From: Stutzerimonas azotifigens
Lineage (GTDB): Bacteria; Pseudomonadota; Gammaproteobacteria; Pseudomonadales; Pseudomonadaceae
Assembly: GCF_013522725.1 (NCBI RefSeq)
Contig: NZ_JAAMRF010000009.1
Location: forward strand, 124,001 to 188,000
Reading direction: 5' to 3'
DNA length: 64,000 nt
Under the pieces are notes generated by a model, which was not told where the DNA came from, ran no database searches, and worked only from the letters and a program-made list of their open reading frames with translations. Shown in pieces: positions 34,720 to 42,811 of this stretch. Every line of letters begins with the position of its first letter. Position 1 is the first letter of the stretch. The translations under genes and the position numbers were made by a program.

Positions 34720-35820
34720 ATGAAATCAATATTCGCTCTCGCCGTCGCCTCTGCTCTGACTCTGCAGGGCTGCGCATTCGCGCCCGGCCAATATCTGGAT
34801 CCCGACGAATTCAAAGAAGGCGCCGAAGCCGAGCACGGTACGGTCCAGCTGGTCCGCATCACGCCCGACCTGCTCAAAGGCGATCTGACGTCGGACATGG
34901 GCACCGCTTCGAAAGAAGAACTGTTGAGCTACAAGCCGTCTTCCTACCGCATCGGCGCCAATGACCTGCTGTACATCACCGTCTGGGACCACCCTGAACT
35001 GACCACACCGTCCGGTTCCCAGCAGCAGATGGATGCCAACGGTCGTCTGGTTCGCCCCGATGGCACCCTGTTCTATCCCTACATCGGCAACGTCAATGCC
35101 GCCGGCATGACCATCGAGGAGCTGCGCTCCACCATCGCCCGTCGCCTGACCTCCTACATTGACAGCCCTCAGGTGGACGTCAGCATCCTGCGCTTCGGCA
35201 GCCAGCGCGTGGTCCTGTCCGGCGCGTTCAACACCGCCGGCGAGATCCCGGTGACCACCGCCCCTATGACCATCGTCCAGGCGATCGGCCAGGCCGGCGT
35301 TGCCACCGAGGACGCCGACCTCACCGGCCTGACCCTCAAGCGTGACGGCCGCGAGTACCTGCTCGACGTCGACTCGCTGAACCGTCCCGACTCCTGGCTG
35401 CACCAGGTCTATCTGAAGGACGGTGACACGCTGCACCTGCCCTACAACGACCAGAAGAAGATCTACGTGCTGGGCGAAATCCATCAGCCGCAGGCGCTGA
35501 CCTTCAAAGCCACCAGCATGAACCTGATGGACGCCATCGGCACCGCCGGTGGTCTTCGCCAGGAAACTGCCGACGGTGAAGCGATCTATGTGATCCGCGG
35601 CGCGGAAAGCATGGCCACCGAGCCTGCCAAGGTGTTCCAGCTCAACGCCAAGTCGCCGACCGCGTTCGCCCTGGCCAAGCACTTCCCACTGCAGCCCCAG
35701 GACGTGGTGTTCGTTGGCCCGGCCAACATCACCCGCTGGAACCGCTTCATCAGCCAGCTGCTGCCTTCGGCCAGCATCGTTGGTACCGGCGCAGCAGCTG
35801 ACTACAACCTCAGCCGGTGA
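34720..35820 (+). CDS. wza: Outer-membrane polysaccharide export lipoprotein (Wza/OPX family)
   Basis: 366 residues from the ATG at 34720 (AAGGA upstream). The signal peptide ends in the lipobox LQGC (Cys at about residue 17), so it is a lipoprotein. YRIGANDLLYITVWDHPELT begins the poly-export domain, then PYIGNVNAAGMTIEELRSTI, and two SLBB repeats follow (VVLSGAFNTAGEIPVTTAPM and IYVLGEIHQPQALTFKATSM). The C-terminal helix FVGPANITRWNRFISQLLPS would line the outer-membrane pore. It exports the polymer after Wzc. It is separated from the other genes by 461 bases and followed by a strong terminator. Confidence 0.95.
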   Translation: MKSIFALAVASALTLQGCAFAPGQYLDPDEFKEGAEAEHGTVQLVRITPDLLKGDLTSDMGTASKEELLSYKPSSYRIGANDLLYITVWDHPELTTPSGSQQQMDANGRLVRPDGTLFYPYIGNVNAAGMTIEELRSTIARRLTSYIDSPQVDVSILRFGSQRVVLSGAFNTAGEIPVTTAPMTIVQAIGQAGVATEDADLTGLTLKRDGREYLLDVDSLNRPDSWLHQVYLKDGDTLHLPYNDQKKIYVLGEIHQPQALTFKATSMNLMDAIGTAGGLRQETADGEAIYVIRGAESMATEPAKVFQLNAKSPTAFALAKHFPLQPQDVVFVGPANITRWNRFISQLLPSASIVGTGAAADYNLSR

Positions 35821-35856
35821 TACCGCAAGCTGAGAGCCACTGATCGGCTCGTATCC

Positions 35857-35890
35857 AAAGGCCGCAGATCTGAGATTTGCGGCCTTTTTT
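35857..35890 (+). terminator. Rho-independent terminator after wza
   Basis: A 10-bp stem AAAGGCCGCA/TGCGGCCTTT with an 11-base loop runs into TTTTTT, 37 bases past the wza stop. It marks the end of the exopolysaccharide locus. Confidence 0.93.
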
Positions 35891-35916
35891 ATTGAACGAC
35901 ATTTCAGTGAGAACCG

Positions 35917-36300
35917 ATGATGGAACGAGGGAAGTTATTGAGATGCCTGCCCTTCCTTGCGGCTCTATCCGCCTTGCTCGCAGCGGCCCTGGCCAGCACG
36001 CCATTACCCGAACCCATCGACAATGCCGACAAGCTCTACCACTGGCTTGGCTTTATGGTGCTGACCCTATGCGCCCAAGTCGCGCATCCCCGTGCGGCAT
36101 TGGTGACAGTGCTCGCGTCGGTGCTCGCTATCGGCGCATCCATCGAGCTGATCCAGGCCTTCCTGCCCACCCGGATCGGCTCCTGGAAAGACATGTTGGC
36201 GAACCTGGCTGGTGCGACTAGCGGCGCACTCATCCTGTGGTGCTACCGCTGGTTCCAATTACGCGCGCTTGCTGCACCGACTAGTGCATCAGCTCGCTGA
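35917..36300 (+). CDS. VanZ-like membrane protein
   Basis: 127 residues (double ATG at 35917 and 35920). Four hydrophobic helices, with PEPIDNADKLYHWLGFMVLT and SIELIQAFLPTRIGSWKDML as the VanZ family signature. Inner membrane. VanZ-like proteins are linked to resistance to teicoplanin in Enterococcus, but the role in Gram-negatives is unknown. Its last 20 bases overlap the end of the convergent moeA gene. It lies after the wza terminator, so it is probably transcribed on its own, although VanZ-like genes often sit near polysaccharide loci. Confidence 0.9.
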   Translation: MMERGKLLRCLPFLAALSALLAAALASTPLPEPIDNADKLYHWLGFMVLTLCAQVAHPRAALVTVLASVLAIGASIELIQAFLPTRIGSWKDMLANLAGATSGALILWCYRWFQLRALAAPTSASAR

Positions 36301-37489
36301 AAGGGATGAAGGGCACCGTCGCTCCCGCCTCGAACGTGCGATGCTCGCGCACCTCCACCAGACCATCCGCCCAGGACGCACTACGCAGAACCGACGAGCT
36401 CTGGTTCGGGTAGAGCACGGCCCTGCCCTGCTCCAGGCGCGCGCGCAAGTATTCGCGGCGCGTGCCTGCTCGGGCCCAATCGAAGCCTGCCGGAACATCC
36501 AGGGTCAATGGCTCTATCGCCGCAACACCGAGACGGCGCAACAGATAAGCGCGTGCGAACAGGCCGAAAGTCACCAGCGTCGAAGCAGGATTACCGGGCA
36601 AGCCGATCACCGGGATCGCACGGTAATGCCCGCAGGTGAGTGGCTTACCCGGCTTGATGGCGAGTTTCCAGAAGGTCAGCTCGCCCTCTTCGCGCAAAAC
36701 CTGGCCGAGAAAATCGGCTTCCCCAACCGACACACCGCCGGTGGAGAGAATCAGGTCCACGCCTTGCAATGACCCCAGCGCCTCGCGTATCTGCACCGGA
36801 TCATCAGGTAGAACCCCCAGGTCGAGCACGTCGCAGCCAAGCGCCCGTAACCAGTGGTCCAGCAGGCTGCGGTTGCTGTTGTAGATCTGCCCCGTCTCGA
36901 GCGGGCGACCCGGCTCCGCCAGTTCATCGCCTGTCGAAAGCAACGCAACCTGCGGCCTGCGCATCACGTTGAGGGTATCGGCCCCTACCGACGCAGCCAG
37001 CGCAAGTTCGATTGCACCCAGACGAGTCCCGGCCTCGAGCATCGTGTCGCCGCGGCGGGCCTCACCGCCCTGGGGACGCACATGCTGCCCCGCCCGCACC
37101 GACTCAGCGAAGCGAACCCGCTCGCCGTCGAGCAGCTCGACGTTTTCCTGCATTTCGACGGTATCGGCACCTTCGGGCATGGGTGCACCAGTGAAGATGC
37201 GCGCGCAGCTACCCGGTCGCAACGGAGCCGGCTGCATGCCAGCGAAGATTTTCTGGCTGACCGGCAACGGCTCGCCAGCCAGATCCCCATGTCGAAAGGC
37301 GTAGCCGTCCATGGCGCTGTTCGGCCAGGGTGGCAGATCCAGATCGCAGATCAGCGGCTCGGCCAGGACCCGTCCGTTTGCCTGCGCCAGGGGAACGCGC
37401 TCGACGTCGCGAATCGGCGCCGCATCGGCCTGTTCCAGCAGGAGCGCCAAGGCCTTCTCGACGGGTAGAAGCGAAGAAGCGCCGCTCAT
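36281..37489 (-). CDS. moeA: Molybdopterin molybdenumtransferase MoeA
   Basis: 402 residues from the ATG at 37489 ([20 protein letters not shown]). A longer frame to 37585 runs over moaB. It contains [38 protein letters not shown] and [19 protein letters not shown], and [18 protein letters not shown], all four blocks of MoeA. It inserts molybdate into adenylylated molybdopterin. The start overlaps the moaB stop by four bases (ATGA). Its 3' end overlaps vanZ on the other strand by 20 bases. Confidence 0.96.
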   Translation of the reverse strand: MSGASSLLPVEKALALLLEQADAAPIRDVERVPLAQANGRVLAEPLICDLDLPPWPNSAMDGYAFRHGDLAGEPLPVSQKIFAGMQPAPLRPGSCARIFTGAPMPEGADTVEMQENVELLDGERVRFAESVRAGQHVRPQGGEARRGDTMLEAGTRLGAIELALAASVGADTLNVMRRPQVALLSTGDELAEPGRPLETGQIYNSNRSLLDHWLRALGCDVLDLGVLPDDPVQIREALGSLQGVDLILSTGGVSVGEADFLGQVLREEGELTFWKLAIKPGKPLTCGHYRAIPVIGLPGNPASTLVTFGLFARAYLLRRLGVAAIEPLTLDVPAGFDWARAGTRREYLRARLEQGRAVLYPNQSSSVLRSASWADGLVEVREHRTFEAGATVPFIPFSELMH

Positions 37490-38025
37490 GAGCGAGTTTC
37501 GCAGGGCGCCGCCTGTTTCAAATGCGGAACGAAGTTGCAAGGCCGGTGGCGAGCATCGAGCTGTTGCTCGAGGATTCCTTCCCACGCCGTGCGACAGGCA
37601 TTCGTCGAGCCCGGCAGACAGCAGACCAGGGTCGCGTTGGCCAGCCCTGCCAGCGCCCGCGATTGCACCGTCGAGGTGCCGATATCGGCGAAGGAAATCT
37701 GCCGGAACAGCTCACCAAAGCCATCGACCTGTTTGTCCAGCAGGCAGGCAACCGCCTCGGGAGTACTGTCGCGTCCGGTAAACCCGGTACCGCCGGTGAT
37801 CAGCACCACCTGAACCACGTCCTCGGCGATCCAGTGGGCGACCTGCGCGCGAATCCGGTACAGATCATCCTTGAGCAGCACCCGCTCAGCCAGCCGATGC
37901 CCGGCGCCGGTCAGCTTGTCGACCAGCAACTGGCCGGAAGTGTCGGTCTCGAAGGTACGCGTGTCGCTTACCGTCAGGACGGCGATATTCAAAGGCGCGA
38001 AAGGTTGTTCAGCCTTGTGACTCAT
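37486..38025 (-). CDS. moaB: Molybdenum cofactor biosynthesis protein MoaB
   Basis: 179 residues of the MoaB/Mog fold: [60 protein letters not shown] and [20 protein letters not shown], the molybdopterin-binding loops. It adenylylates or binds molybdopterin ahead of MoeA. It is first in the two-gene moaB-moeA operon, with mobA divergent 66 bases away, so three steps of cofactor synthesis share one control region. Confidence 0.95.
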   Translation of the reverse strand: MSHKAEQPFAPLNIAVLTVSDTRTFETDTSGQLLVDKLTGAGHRLAERVLLKDDLYRIRAQVAHWIAEDVVQVVLITGGTGFTGRDSTPEAVACLLDKQVDGFGELFRQISFADIGTSTVQSRALAGLANATLVCCLPGSTNACRTAWEGILEQQLDARHRPCNFVPHLKQAAPCETRS

Positions 38026-38042
38026 GGAGCTTCATCCGGTTG

Positions 38043-38070
38043 TTGACATGCCAAGCAGGTGTTATATCAC
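38043..38070 (+). promoter_or_regulatory. Sigma-70-type promoter for mobA
   Basis: A perfect -35 TTGACA (38043-38048) is followed after 16 bases by TATCAC (38065-38070), four of six matches to the -10 consensus. Transcription would begin near 38077, 15 bases before the mobA start. Confidence 0.55.
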
Positions 38071-38091
38071 AGCCTTTTGCGGAGCCGCCCG

Positions 38092-38688
38092 ATGCCCGAA
38101 CACCTGTCGCCAGCCTGCTCGATACTCGTCCTGGCCGGAGGACGCGGCCAACGCATGGGCGGTCAGGATAAGGGGCTGGTGGCGTGGCGCGGCAAGCCAC
38201 TGATCCAGTGGGTCCACGAAGTCGCTCGCCCGCTGACCGATGACCTGATCGTCTCCTGCAACCGCAATCAGGACCGTTATGCCGCTTTCGCCGATCGATT
38301 GATAAGCGATGAGCAACCGGACTTTCCCGGTCCACTGGCCGGCATACGCTCAGGTTTAGGCGTAGCCAGACATCCCTGGCTGTTGGTTATCCCCTGCGAC
38401 GCTCCGCTGATCGACGCAGCACTACTGTCGCAGCTGCATCGCTCGGCATATGAAGGAGACACCGCGGCCATGCTGCGCCGTGACGAGCAATGGGAACCGC
38501 TGTTCTGCATGATTCCGACCCGCCTCGCGGAGCAGGTCGAGCAGGCCTGGCAGGCCGGCGAACGAAGCCCGAGGCAGGTGCTCTTTCCGCTTGGCGTGCA
38601 GGCGGTGAACATCGACACAGGCGACCTACGGGTGGCCAATTTCAACACTCCTGAGTTGCTGGCCACTCAGGATCCCGCGGGAACTTAG
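38092..38688 (+). CDS. mobA: Molybdenum cofactor guanylyltransferase MobA
   Basis: 198 residues from the ATG at 38092 with GGAG nine bases upstream. A GTG at 38059 would place the promoter inside the gene. SILVLAGGRGQRMGGQDKGL is the nucleotidyltransferase GTP motif. DFPGPLAGIRSGLGVA and LLVIPCDAPLIDAALL follow (DxP-type metal site). It attaches GMP to molybdenum cofactor for DMSO-reductase family enzymes, such as respiratory nitrate reductase. Cytoplasmic. Confidence 0.95.
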   Translation: MPEHLSPACSILVLAGGRGQRMGGQDKGLVAWRGKPLIQWVHEVARPLTDDLIVSCNRNQDRYAAFADRLISDEQPDFPGPLAGIRSGLGVARHPWLLVIPCDAPLIDAALLSQLHRSAYEGDTAAMLRRDEQWEPLFCMIPTRLAEQVEQAWQAGERSPRQVLFPLGVQAVNIDTGDLRVANFNTPELLATQDPAGT

Positions 38689-38739
38689 CGCGGCAGCCTC
38701 CGTCACACCGTAGTCCCATCAACGTTAAGGAGAAGCGCA

Positions 38740-38958
38740 ATGCGGCATCGCCTAGTTGCAGCATTCATGGTTGCCTCTGGCATCCTTTTGACTGGTTGCT
38801 CGACACCCAGCGTGATCACGCTCAACGATGGCCGTGAGATCCAGACACTCGATCGCCCGGATTACGATGAAGAATCCGGCTTCTACGAGTACGAACAGAT
38901 CGATGGCAAGCCCGGCAAGGTCAACAAGGACCAAGTCCGTACCGTTCAACAACTCTGA
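38740..38958 (+). CDS. YgdI/YgdR-type lipoprotein
   Basis: 72 residues. The signal peptide ends in a lipobox LLTGCS (Cys at about residue 21). The mature part TPSVITLNDGREIQTLDRPD and FYEYEQIDGKPGKVNKDQVR matches the small SH3-like YgdI/YgdR family (DUF903). AAGGAG is nine bases upstream of the ATG. Probably anchored in the outer membrane. Role unknown. Confidence 0.92.
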   Translation: MRHRLVAAFMVASGILLTGCSTPSVITLNDGREIQTLDRPDYDEESGFYEYEQIDGKPGKVNKDQVRTVQQL

Positions 38959-39017
38959 ACCGTAGCGGCGTGCGGTGCCCTCGAATCCGAGGGCACCAAA
39001 AACCTGGCCCTAAGGTA

Positions 39018-39045
39018 TTGTGGAACAATGGTTTTTCTGTAAAAT
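39018..39045 (+). promoter_or_regulatory. Promoter of the tRNA-Pro gene
   Basis: TTGTGG (39018-39023), 16 bases, then TAAAAT (39040-39045), followed by the GC-rich GCGCGCC that is typical for stable RNA promoters under stringent control. The tRNA begins at 39058. Confidence 0.55.
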
Positions 39046-39057
39046 GCGCGCCAGCTT

Positions 39058-39134
39058 CGGAGCGTAGCGCAGCTTGGTAGCGCGTCTCGTTCGGGACGAG
39101 AAGGTCGCTGGTTCGAATCCAGTCGCTCCGACCA
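39058..39134 (+). tRNA. tRNA-Pro (anticodon CGG)
   Basis: 77 bases with the cloverleaf visible by eye. The acceptor stem pairs CGGAGCG with CGCTCCG, the anticodon stem pairs TCTCG with CGAGA around the loop TTCGGGA (anticodon CGG at 39092-39094), and the T arm pairs GCTGG with CCAGT around TTCGAAT, with one G-T pair. The CCA end is encoded. It reads CCG codons for proline. Confidence 0.97.
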
Positions 39135-39142
39135 TATCCCGA

Positions 39143-39166
39143 CCAGAACGCCTGTTGACGTTCTGG
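39143..39166 (+). other. First hairpin after tRNA-Pro
   Basis: CCAGAACG pairs with CGTTCTGG around CCTGTTGA. It starts eight bases past the tRNA CCA and abuts the next stem. It may help 3' processing. Confidence 0.5.
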
Positions 39167-39200
39167 AACAATAAAACCGGCCTTGGCCGGTTTTATTGTT
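39167..39200. terminator. Bidirectional terminator after tRNA-Pro
   Basis: A 16-bp perfect stem AACAATAAAACCGGCC/GGCCGGTTTTATTGTT around TT. The A/T-rich outer part gives a U-tract to transcripts from either side. Confidence 0.9.
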
Positions 39201-39281
39201 TCTACAGCAGATAAATCCAGGCTCCTGCTTTGCCTTTCTGCTAATAACCCGCATTCAAACGATACGCTCGGAGCTGGCACT

Positions 39282-39461
39282 ATGGATTGGTTGTCCGCCG
39301 CACTGGCCGCCGCACTGTTTCTTATGGCCGCGATCCTGTTTCGCCAGTCTGGACGAGCCAGAACATTACCCGCCGCCTTCGCATTGATCTCGCTAAGTAT
39401 GCTGAGCACACTGAGTGCGCTCGGCTTCGCGGGTTTGGCGGTGATCGACTGGCTACGCTAA
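39282..39461 (+). CDS. Small two-helix membrane protein
   Basis: 59 residues from the ATG at 39282 (GGAG nine bases upstream). Two hydrophobic segments, residues 3-20 (WLSAALAAALFLMAAILF) and about 33-55 (FALISLSMLSTLSALGFAGL), are joined by a basic turn (RQSGRARTL). No family recognised. The good binding site and clean hydrophobic pattern support a real gene. Confidence 0.6.
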   Translation: MDWLSAALAAALFLMAAILFRQSGRARTLPAAFALISLSMLSTLSALGFAGLAVIDWLR

Positions 39462-39474
39462 GCGAGAGTACTGC

Positions 39475-39711
39475 TCATCTTAGGAAGCACACTACTTGCT
39501 CCGCTTCAAACGGCCAATCCAATTCCGCCCCGCTATCGACTCGCCTGAGCACCGGAATACGCAGGGCGTAATCGTCCATCCACTGCTCCTGCTCCGCTAT
39601 ATCCAGAAGTTCGACCATCAGCCCATGCTCGACCAAAGGCAAAAGAATCGCCTCGGCCTGCTCGCATAAGTGGCAACCTAGCGTTCCGAAAAGTTGGCAT
39701 TCGGGCAACAT
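39475..39711 (-). CDS. Glutaredoxin-like protein (DUF836)
   Basis: 78 residues. CQLFGTLGCHLCEQAEAILL contains a C-x2-C redox motif (GCHLC) in the right place for a thioredoxin fold, and YALRIPVLRRVDSGAELDWP holds the cis-proline. Such short glutaredoxin-like proteins are common in Pseudomonas. The partner is unknown. Convergent with the small membrane protein gene. Confidence 0.88.
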   Translation of the reverse strand: MLPECQLFGTLGCHLCEQAEAILLPLVEHGLMVELLDIAEQEQWMDDYALRIPVLRRVDSGAELDWPFEAEQVVCFLR

Positions 39712-40180
39712 GTTGGCTATTAACTCTCCTATATGTAATGCGACAGTCTAGCAGCCGGTCTGCGAAGCTCCACGCTCGCCTTTAATCGGGGCGGCGCTCG
39801 CGGACAGTGCGCTAAACAAGAACATTTCAACTTGATGACAAACGCACAGTTTCGCCAAGCTCTTCACAATATTGTGATTTTCAACGCAGCCGATGGAATT
39901 CTTCACTTTAGGGTTCGACGTTCGCCAAACAAAGCGATAGGATGCGGCGCCGAAGGCAAACCAAACGGTTTGCCTGCAATCTTCCGTTATGGTCGGAGGA
40001 TTGCATGAGCGACGTTGCGGGAAATAACAATGCAGCCCAGGGATGCTCGATGCATCCAGTGCGTCGGTGGGGGAAGTCTTGAAGACTCACGTCCAAGAGC
40101 CAACGCAGTGGAAGCAAGGACTCATCCGTGGCGCCGCAATAGCGCGACACCAGAGCATCATCCAACAGGAGACATAAGAA
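39712..40180 (+). promoter_or_regulatory. Long leader/control region before the OprD-family porin
   Basis: 469 bases with no supported gene. Three structures are visible: a 14-base palindrome TCACAATATTGTGA at 39864-39877, a hairpin at 39955-39974 (GGCAAACC/GGTTTGCC), and a second hairpin directly after it at 39975-40005 (12-bp stem TGCAATCTTCCG with CGGAGGATTGCA, one G-T pair). CAGGAGA 9 bases before 40181 is the ribosome binding site. It looks like an operator followed by a structured 5' leader. Confidence 0.5.
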
Positions 40181-41491
40181 ATGCTCAAGACCCCCATCGC
40201 CCGGGCCGTGGCTCTCGCCACTCTGGGAGCAAGCTTGACCATCCCGACCATGGCTCACGCCGAGTTCATCAAGGACAGCAAGGCCGGTTTGGAGCTGCGT
40301 AACTTCTATTTCAACCGTGACTTCCGTGAACCCACCAGCGACACCGTGCGTGGCCAGAACAAGATCGACGAGTGGGCGCAGGGCTTCCTGCTTCGCTACG
40401 AGTCTGGCTTCACTGAAGGCACCGTAGGTTTCGGCCTTGATGCGATGGGCCTGTTGGGCGTGAAGCTTGACGGTGGCGACGGCACCGCGGGCAGCGGCCT
40501 GCTTCCTGCCGATGGCTCCGGTGGCTCGCAAGACAATTACTCGCACATCACTTATGCCGCCAAAGCGCGTATCTCCAAGACCACTCTGAAGGTCGGCGAC
40601 CTGCAGCTGAAGAACATGGCCATCGCTTCCAGCGACAGCCGCCTGCTGCCCCAGACCTTCAAGGGCGGCCAGCTGAACTCGATGGAAATCGGTGGTCTGA
40701 CGATTGATGCGGGCTACCTGAACCGTGTCAACAACCGCGACTCGACTAACAATGAAGTAATGTCGATCAGCAACCGCGGCACAGTGAACTCCTCCGGGAT
40801 TCGCTCCAATGCGAGCGGCATCGTAAACACCGGCGGTGCTTCCAACGAATCCAAGGACTTCCGCTTCTTGGGCGGTAGCTACAAGGTCATGGACAACCTG
40901 ACCGCGTCGTACTACCACAGCAAGCTGGAAGACCTGTACAAGCAGCACTCCTTCAACCTGGTGCACGTATTGCCCCTGGCTGACAAGCAGTCGCTGAAGA
41001 CCGACCTGCGCTACGCCCGCTCCAAGGACGACGGCAACACCAACGTCGACAACAACGCGTTCGGCGCCATGGTCACCTACGCCCTGAGCGGCCACAGCTT
41101 CGGCCTGGGTTACCAGCAAATGGACGGTGACACCGGCTTCGCCTATGTTGGCGGCACCGACCCGTTCCTGGTGAACTATGTTCAGATCGGCCACTTCGGC
41201 AACCGCGACGAGAAGTCCTGGCAGGCCCGCTACGACTTCAACTTCGCGTCGGTTGGTATCCCTGGCCTGACCTTCATGACCCGCTACCTGTCCGGTGACA
41301 ACGTCGAACGTGGTGCTGGCGTTGCAGAAGGCAAAGAGTGGGAACGCAACACCGACATCGCCTATGTGTTCCAGGACGGTGCTCTGAAGAACCTGGGCAT
41401 TCGCTGGAGAAACGCGACCATGCGTAGCAATTTCGCCCGCGACGTTGACGAGAACCGCCTGATCGTCAGCTACACCCTGCCGCTGCTGTAA
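40181..41491 (+). CDS. opdQ: OprD-family outer-membrane porin (OpdQ-like)
   Basis: 436 residues with a 26-residue signal peptide (ends TMAHA). The mature N-terminus AGLELRNFYFNRDFR and the motif EWAQGFLLRYESGFTEGTVG plus GFGLDAMGLLGVKLDGG are characteristic of OprD family substrate-specific porins, and the protein ends in the outer-membrane signal with a terminal aromatic/leucine strand (LIVSYTLPLL). The symbol opdQ is based on gene order in P. aeruginosa (PA3038) as I recall it, not on substrate evidence. Strong terminator downstream. Confidence 0.88.
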   Translation: MLKTPIARAVALATLGASLTIPTMAHAEFIKDSKAGLELRNFYFNRDFREPTSDTVRGQNKIDEWAQGFLLRYESGFTEGTVGFGLDAMGLLGVKLDGGDGTAGSGLLPADGSGGSQDNYSHITYAAKARISKTTLKVGDLQLKNMAIASSDSRLLPQTFKGGQLNSMEIGGLTIDAGYLNRVNNRDSTNNEVMSISNRGTVNSSGIRSNASGIVNTGGASNESKDFRFLGGSYKVMDNLTASYYHSKLEDLYKQHSFNLVHVLPLADKQSLKTDLRYARSKDDGNTNVDNNAFGAMVTYALSGHSFGLGYQQMDGDTGFAYVGGTDPFLVNYVQIGHFGNRDEKSWQARYDFNFASVGIPGLTFMTRYLSGDNVERGAGVAEGKEWERNTDIAYVFQDGALKNLGIRWRNATMRSNFARDVDENRLIVSYTLPLL

Positions 41492-41518
41492 TACAGCGCA
41501 ACCGCAGGCAGTACCAAG

Positions 41519-41550
41519 AACCCGCCCTGGCTTGCCAGGGCGGGTTTTTT
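41519..41550 (+). terminator. Terminator after the porin gene
   Basis: A 13-bp stem (AACCCGCCCTGGC/GCCAGGGCGGGTT) around TT runs into TTTTTT, about 28 bases past the stop. Confidence 0.93.
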
Positions 41551-41591
41551 ATTGCGCACGTACTCAGCGAAGCGATAGACAGGATGTAGCG

Positions 41592-41618
41592 GAACCTTGA
41601 GTGGCTGAAAGGCTCGAA
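41592..41618 (+). promoter_or_regulatory. Possible AlgU/RpoE-type promoter before the DUF883 gene
   Basis: GAACCT (41592-41597), 16 bases, TCGAA (41614-41618) resembles GAACTT-N16-TCTGA of the envelope-stress sigma factor. The gene starts 56 bases further on. One mismatch in the -35 and two in the -10 keep this tentative. Confidence 0.3.
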
Positions 41619-41674
41619 TTTCGAGGTACAGGGCGTCACGTCCTGTTGAAAAACCTCGATGAAAGGAGCGGCAG

Positions 41675-42085
41675 ATGACTCTCGAATCCACAAACGGTCT
41701 CCCCGGCGATGCTTCCCAGCCCTCTTCCAACGCCACGGGCGAACAGCAGATGCCTCTGTTTGACAAGAACGCCCACAAGCGCAACCTGCAAAATGCCCAG
41801 AGCGCACTGATCGAAGAATTCCACACGCTTATCGGCGACACCGAGCGACTGCTCAAATACACCCAGAACACCGCCGGCACCCAGGCTGAGGAGTTACGCA
41901 CCAAACTCAACGAAAATCTCTCCAGGGCACGCGGAATGCTCAAGGACCGCGAAGGCACGATGCGCGGCCAGGGCCAGGCGGCTATCCAATGCACCGAGGA
42001 CTATGTCCAGACCCACCCTTGGCAGTCTGTCGGCATCGCCGCAGGTGTTGGCTTCCTGCTGGGCCTGTTGTCGTCGCGCAACTGA
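41675..42085 (+). CDS. DUF883 family protein (ElaB/YqjD-like)
   Basis: 136 residues. A long amphipathic helical middle (LQNAQSALIEEFHTLIGDTE and on) is followed by one C-terminal membrane helix ending in a glycine zipper (VGIAAGVGFLLGLLSSRN). This is the ElaB/YqjD layout of tail-anchored proteins that bind stationary-phase ribosomes. AAAGGAG is eight bases upstream. First of three co-directional genes that match yqjD-yqjE-yqjK. Confidence 0.92.
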   Translation: MTLESTNGLPGDASQPSSNATGEQQMPLFDKNAHKRNLQNAQSALIEEFHTLIGDTERLLKYTQNTAGTQAEELRTKLNENLSRARGMLKDREGTMRGQGQAAIQCTEDYVQTHPWQSVGIAAGVGFLLGLLSSRN

Positions 42086-42102
42086 TGCAGAGGGATACAC
42101 CA

Positions 42103-42483
42103 ATGGACTCCACGCACAGCGATGAACCACCAAAGCCGTCCCTGAAGAAATTGGGCGGCGCATTCGTTGGGTTGATGCAGGGCCATCTGGAATTGCTGGG
42201 CATCGAGTTCCAGGAGGAGAAGGCACGCACCTTTCGCCTTTTCCTTCTGGCGGGTGTCTCTCTGATTTTGGGGCTGCTGATCCTGGTTGGCCTGTCAGCG
42301 GCCATCGTCATCGCCTTCTGGGAAACCCACCGCATCGCCGCGATTCTAGTGCTGTGCGCCGTTTACGCCGTCGCCCTGGCCATCTGCATTGCCAGAGCGC
42401 TGAAACTGGCCAAGGAATGCGCGGCGCCCTTCCAGGCGACCCTGGAAGAACTGGCCCGCAACCGGGAGAGACTATTGCCATGA
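42103..42483 (+). CDS. YqjE-like phage-holin-family membrane protein
   Basis: 126 residues from the ATG at 42103. Two membrane helices at about 45-67 (LFLLAGVSLILGLLILVGLS) and 78-98 (IAAILVLCAVYAVALAICIA) follow an amphipathic N-terminus with LMQGHLELLGIEFQEEKAR, typical of YqjE (holin superfamily III). It overlaps the next gene by four bases. Probably works with the DUF883 protein at the inner membrane. Confidence 0.9.
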   Translation: MDSTHSDEPPKPSLKKLGGAFVGLMQGHLELLGIEFQEEKARTFRLFLLAGVSLILGLLILVGLSAAIVIAFWETHRIAAILVLCAVYAVALAICIARALKLAKECAAPFQATLEELARNRERLLP

Positions 42484-42803
42484 GCCTTCCTTTGACGACT
42501 TCCAAGGACATAGGCATGCGCAAGGACCTCGTCCGCCTTCGCATGGAAATGCACCGCCAGCAGCTGCTGTACAACGCCCAACCCCTGTCGCATCCGTTCC
42601 AGCTGGTACGCAACATGGCCAGTCGACGCAGTGCTTCGTCCAGTTCCGGCTCAGGCTCCGGCAAGACGCCACTGATGATTGCGGCGACGATTGGGCTTTC
42701 GTTGTTCGGCCGGCGACTGGGACGCGTCGGGCGCTTGGCCAAACTCGCCCTGGCCGTTTACCCCTTGGTGAAAGGCGGAAAAATGCTGGCGCAGAAGCGT
42801 TAG
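42480..42803 (+). CDS. YqjK-like protein
   Basis: 107 residues. A basic N-terminus (RKDLVRLRMEMHRQQLLYNA), a serine/glycine stretch (RRSASSSSGSGSGKT), then a hydrophobic C-terminal segment IAATIGLSLFGRRLGRVGRL. Position and character fit YqjK, the third protein of the yqjDEK set. Start ATG overlaps the stop of the YqjE-like gene. Function unknown. Confidence 0.78.
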   Translation: MSLPLTTSKDIGMRKDLVRLRMEMHRQQLLYNAQPLSHPFQLVRNMASRRSASSSSGSGSGKTPLMIAATIGLSLFGRRLGRVGRLAKLALAVYPLVKGGKMLAQKR

Positions 42804-42811
42804 CCTGGCCT

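Noticed and set aside
39058..39134. tRNA-Pro as an integration site for a mobile island
   Set aside because: No integrase gene, no repeated tRNA 3' end and no foreign block follows. The gene order after it is normal for Pseudomonas.
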